From contig JAFDAW010000249.1 of assembly GCA_019313605.1 (NCBI GenBank), forward strand, positions 1-6,819: 6,819 nt of DNA, written 5' to 3'. This stretch comes from Deltaproteobacteria bacterium. GTDB lineage: Bacteria > Myxococcota_A > UBA9160 > SMWR01. How positions within the stretch are numbered: position 1 is the first letter of the stretch; every line of letters starts with the position of its first letter. A model generated the notes under the pieces. The model was given only the letters and a program-made list of their open reading frames with translations, was not told where the DNA came from and did not search any database. This document shows, piece after piece, positions 6,428 through 6,819 of the stretch. A program made the translations under genes and the position numbers.

Positions 6428-6546
6428 GGATGGGCCTCGCTCCCACCCGGAACATTGCGGAAGGAGAGTGGCGAGTGTATCGGTTCGCGGGTCCCCCCCC
6501 TAAACAAGCTGTGTCGCGGCATCCTCGGCCCTCTTGTTCTTGACAT
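6424..6546 (-). CDS. possible 40-codon leader ORF coupled to the ATPase operon
   Basis: ATG at 6546-6544 is preceded on the same strand by AGGAGG with 8 nt spacing, the best ribosome site in the window. The frame stays open for 40 codons and its TGA (6426-6424) overlaps the first ATPase's ATG as ATGA, the same arrangement as between the two ATPases. The peptide begins MSRTRGPRMPRHSLF and is rich in Arg, Pro, Ser and Gly with no motif, signal peptide or membrane segment. It could be a translated leader, a small basic protein or a chance ORF. It contains an eight-G run (6493-6500 on the + strand as C). No family is recognised, and composition does not separate it from noncoding GC-rich DNA. Confidence 0.35.
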   Translation of the reverse strand: MSRTRGPRMPRHSLFRGGTREPIHSPLSFRNVPGGSEAHP

Positions 6547-6554
6547 CTGCGACA

Positions 6555-6560
6555 CCTCCT
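6555..6560 (-). promoter_or_regulatory. consensus Shine-Dalgarno of the leader ORF
   Basis: AGGAGG on the - strand (CCTCCT on +), within AGGAGGTG, stands 8 nt before the ATG at 6546. It is 127 nt upstream of the first ATPase gene, so it cannot serve that start directly. Its strength is the main reason to consider the leader ORF. Confidence 0.45.
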
Positions 6561-6608
6561 GGGTTATGAACTAAAGCAGAAGATGTTGCACCGACCGATT
6601 GAACCTAC

Positions 6609-6619
6609 CCGATTATCGG
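6609..6619 (-). promoter_or_regulatory. -10-like GATAAT inside an 11-bp palindrome
   Basis: On the - strand GATAAT (6617-6612) matches the -10 consensus at five of six bases and would place a start about 45 nt ahead of the leader Shine-Dalgarno. It sits in the palindrome CCGAT-T-ATCGG (6609-6619), which could be an operator or chance. No good -35 is found at 16-18 bp spacing, so the promoter call is weak. Confidence 0.28.
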
Positions 6620-6819
6620 ACATTGCTGAAAACGCAGTTTCTTTTCCCTATCAACCCACCGGGTGGACATCGGTGCGGTGGATCTGACCTCCGCGGCTAG
6701 GAGCTTGACCCAAGACTGTCGCGCCGGCCGAACGCCGCTGCATCACCGCTGGCTGCGTTGCTCTCAATCGCCCTAGCGCTGCTAGCTGGAGAAGTCTTCG
6801 ACTTCTCTTTGCGTCGTCG
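6620..6819. other. gene-poor right flank with palindromes
   Basis: I see no supported gene. Two - strand frames are open from the right edge (one ending at the TAG 6699-6697, the other further in), and neither has recognisable protein features. Short inverted repeats are present: CCACC-G-GGTGG (6656-6666), CTAGC-GCT-GCTAG (6773-6785) and the strong hairpin at 6789-6807. No tRNA, transposase or direct-repeat array is evident. Confidence 0.4.
6789..6810 (+). terminator. strong hairpin followed by TTT
   Basis: GAGAAGTC (6789-6796) and GACTTCTC (6800-6807) form a perfect eight-pair stem around TTC, extendable by one G-U pair and followed by TTTGCG. The T run is short and no + strand gene precedes it, so this may be a terminator of an unseen transcript or simply a palindrome. 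It lies directly after the smaller hairpin CTAGC-GCT-GCTAG. Confidence 0.3.

Noticed and set aside
6540..6570. + strand TTGACA (6540-6545), a perfect -35, with TATGAA as -10
   Set aside because: The spacing is 19 bp, the -10 is poor and no + strand gene follows. The same bases form the start of the better supported - strand leader ORF.
6583..6687. 34-codon + strand ORF (MLHRPIEPTRL...)
   Set aside because: It has no good ribosome site and no recognisable features, and it overlaps the likely - strand promoter region.
6697..6819. Open - strand frame from the right edge, possibly the end of a neighbouring gene
   Set aside because: A second frame is open over the same bases, neither looks like a known protein, and a strong hairpin lies inside.

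Overview
The window is G+C-rich with strongly G/C-biased third codon positions. It looks like a chromosomal segment of a Gram-negative bacterium: there is a membrane-anchored c-type cytochrome, a signal-peptide-bearing periplasmic sensor domain, tRNA genes with encoded CCA ends, and a paired ArsA/GET3-like ATPase operon. A deltaproteobacterial/Myxococcota-like or related environmental lineage would fit, but this placement is an inference and not a firm assignment.

Left part, + strand (1-3509). The tail of an unidentified gene ends directly against a membrane-anchored diheme cytochrome c gene. After a 229-bp gap come a hexameric-type glutamate dehydrogenase with all catalytic residues in place and, 306 bp further on, a GluR0-type channel: a periplasmic ligand-binding lobe split by a two-helix K+ pore with a TVGYGD filter. 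The channel lies beside a glutamate enzyme, yet the residues that normally hold an alpha-amino acid appear to be replaced (Arg to His, acidic to Asn), so its ligand may not be glutamate.

Middle (3661-4139). Three tandem serine tRNA genes carry anticodons UGA, GCU and GGA. With ordinary wobble this trio could read all six serine codons.

Right part, - strand (6546 down to 4305). Two ArsA/GET3-family ATPases are coupled by an ATGA overlap. Their Walker A lysines are complementary: one keeps the signature lysine but has Arg at the P-loop lysine, and the other has Ala at the signature position but keeps the P-loop lysine. This fits a heterodimer like the mycobacterial Rv3679-Rv3680 pair. A 35-bp tandem duplication near the 3' end of the second gene has shifted its last codons into another frame; without the duplication the protein would end in a lysine/arginine-rich tail. 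In front of the first ATPase gene is a possible 40-codon leader ORF with a consensus Shine-Dalgarno, an ATGA overlap and an eight-G tract, at which a one-base slip would fuse it to the ATPase frame.

The last ~270 bp hold no gene I can support, only palindromes and a strong hairpin near the right edge.
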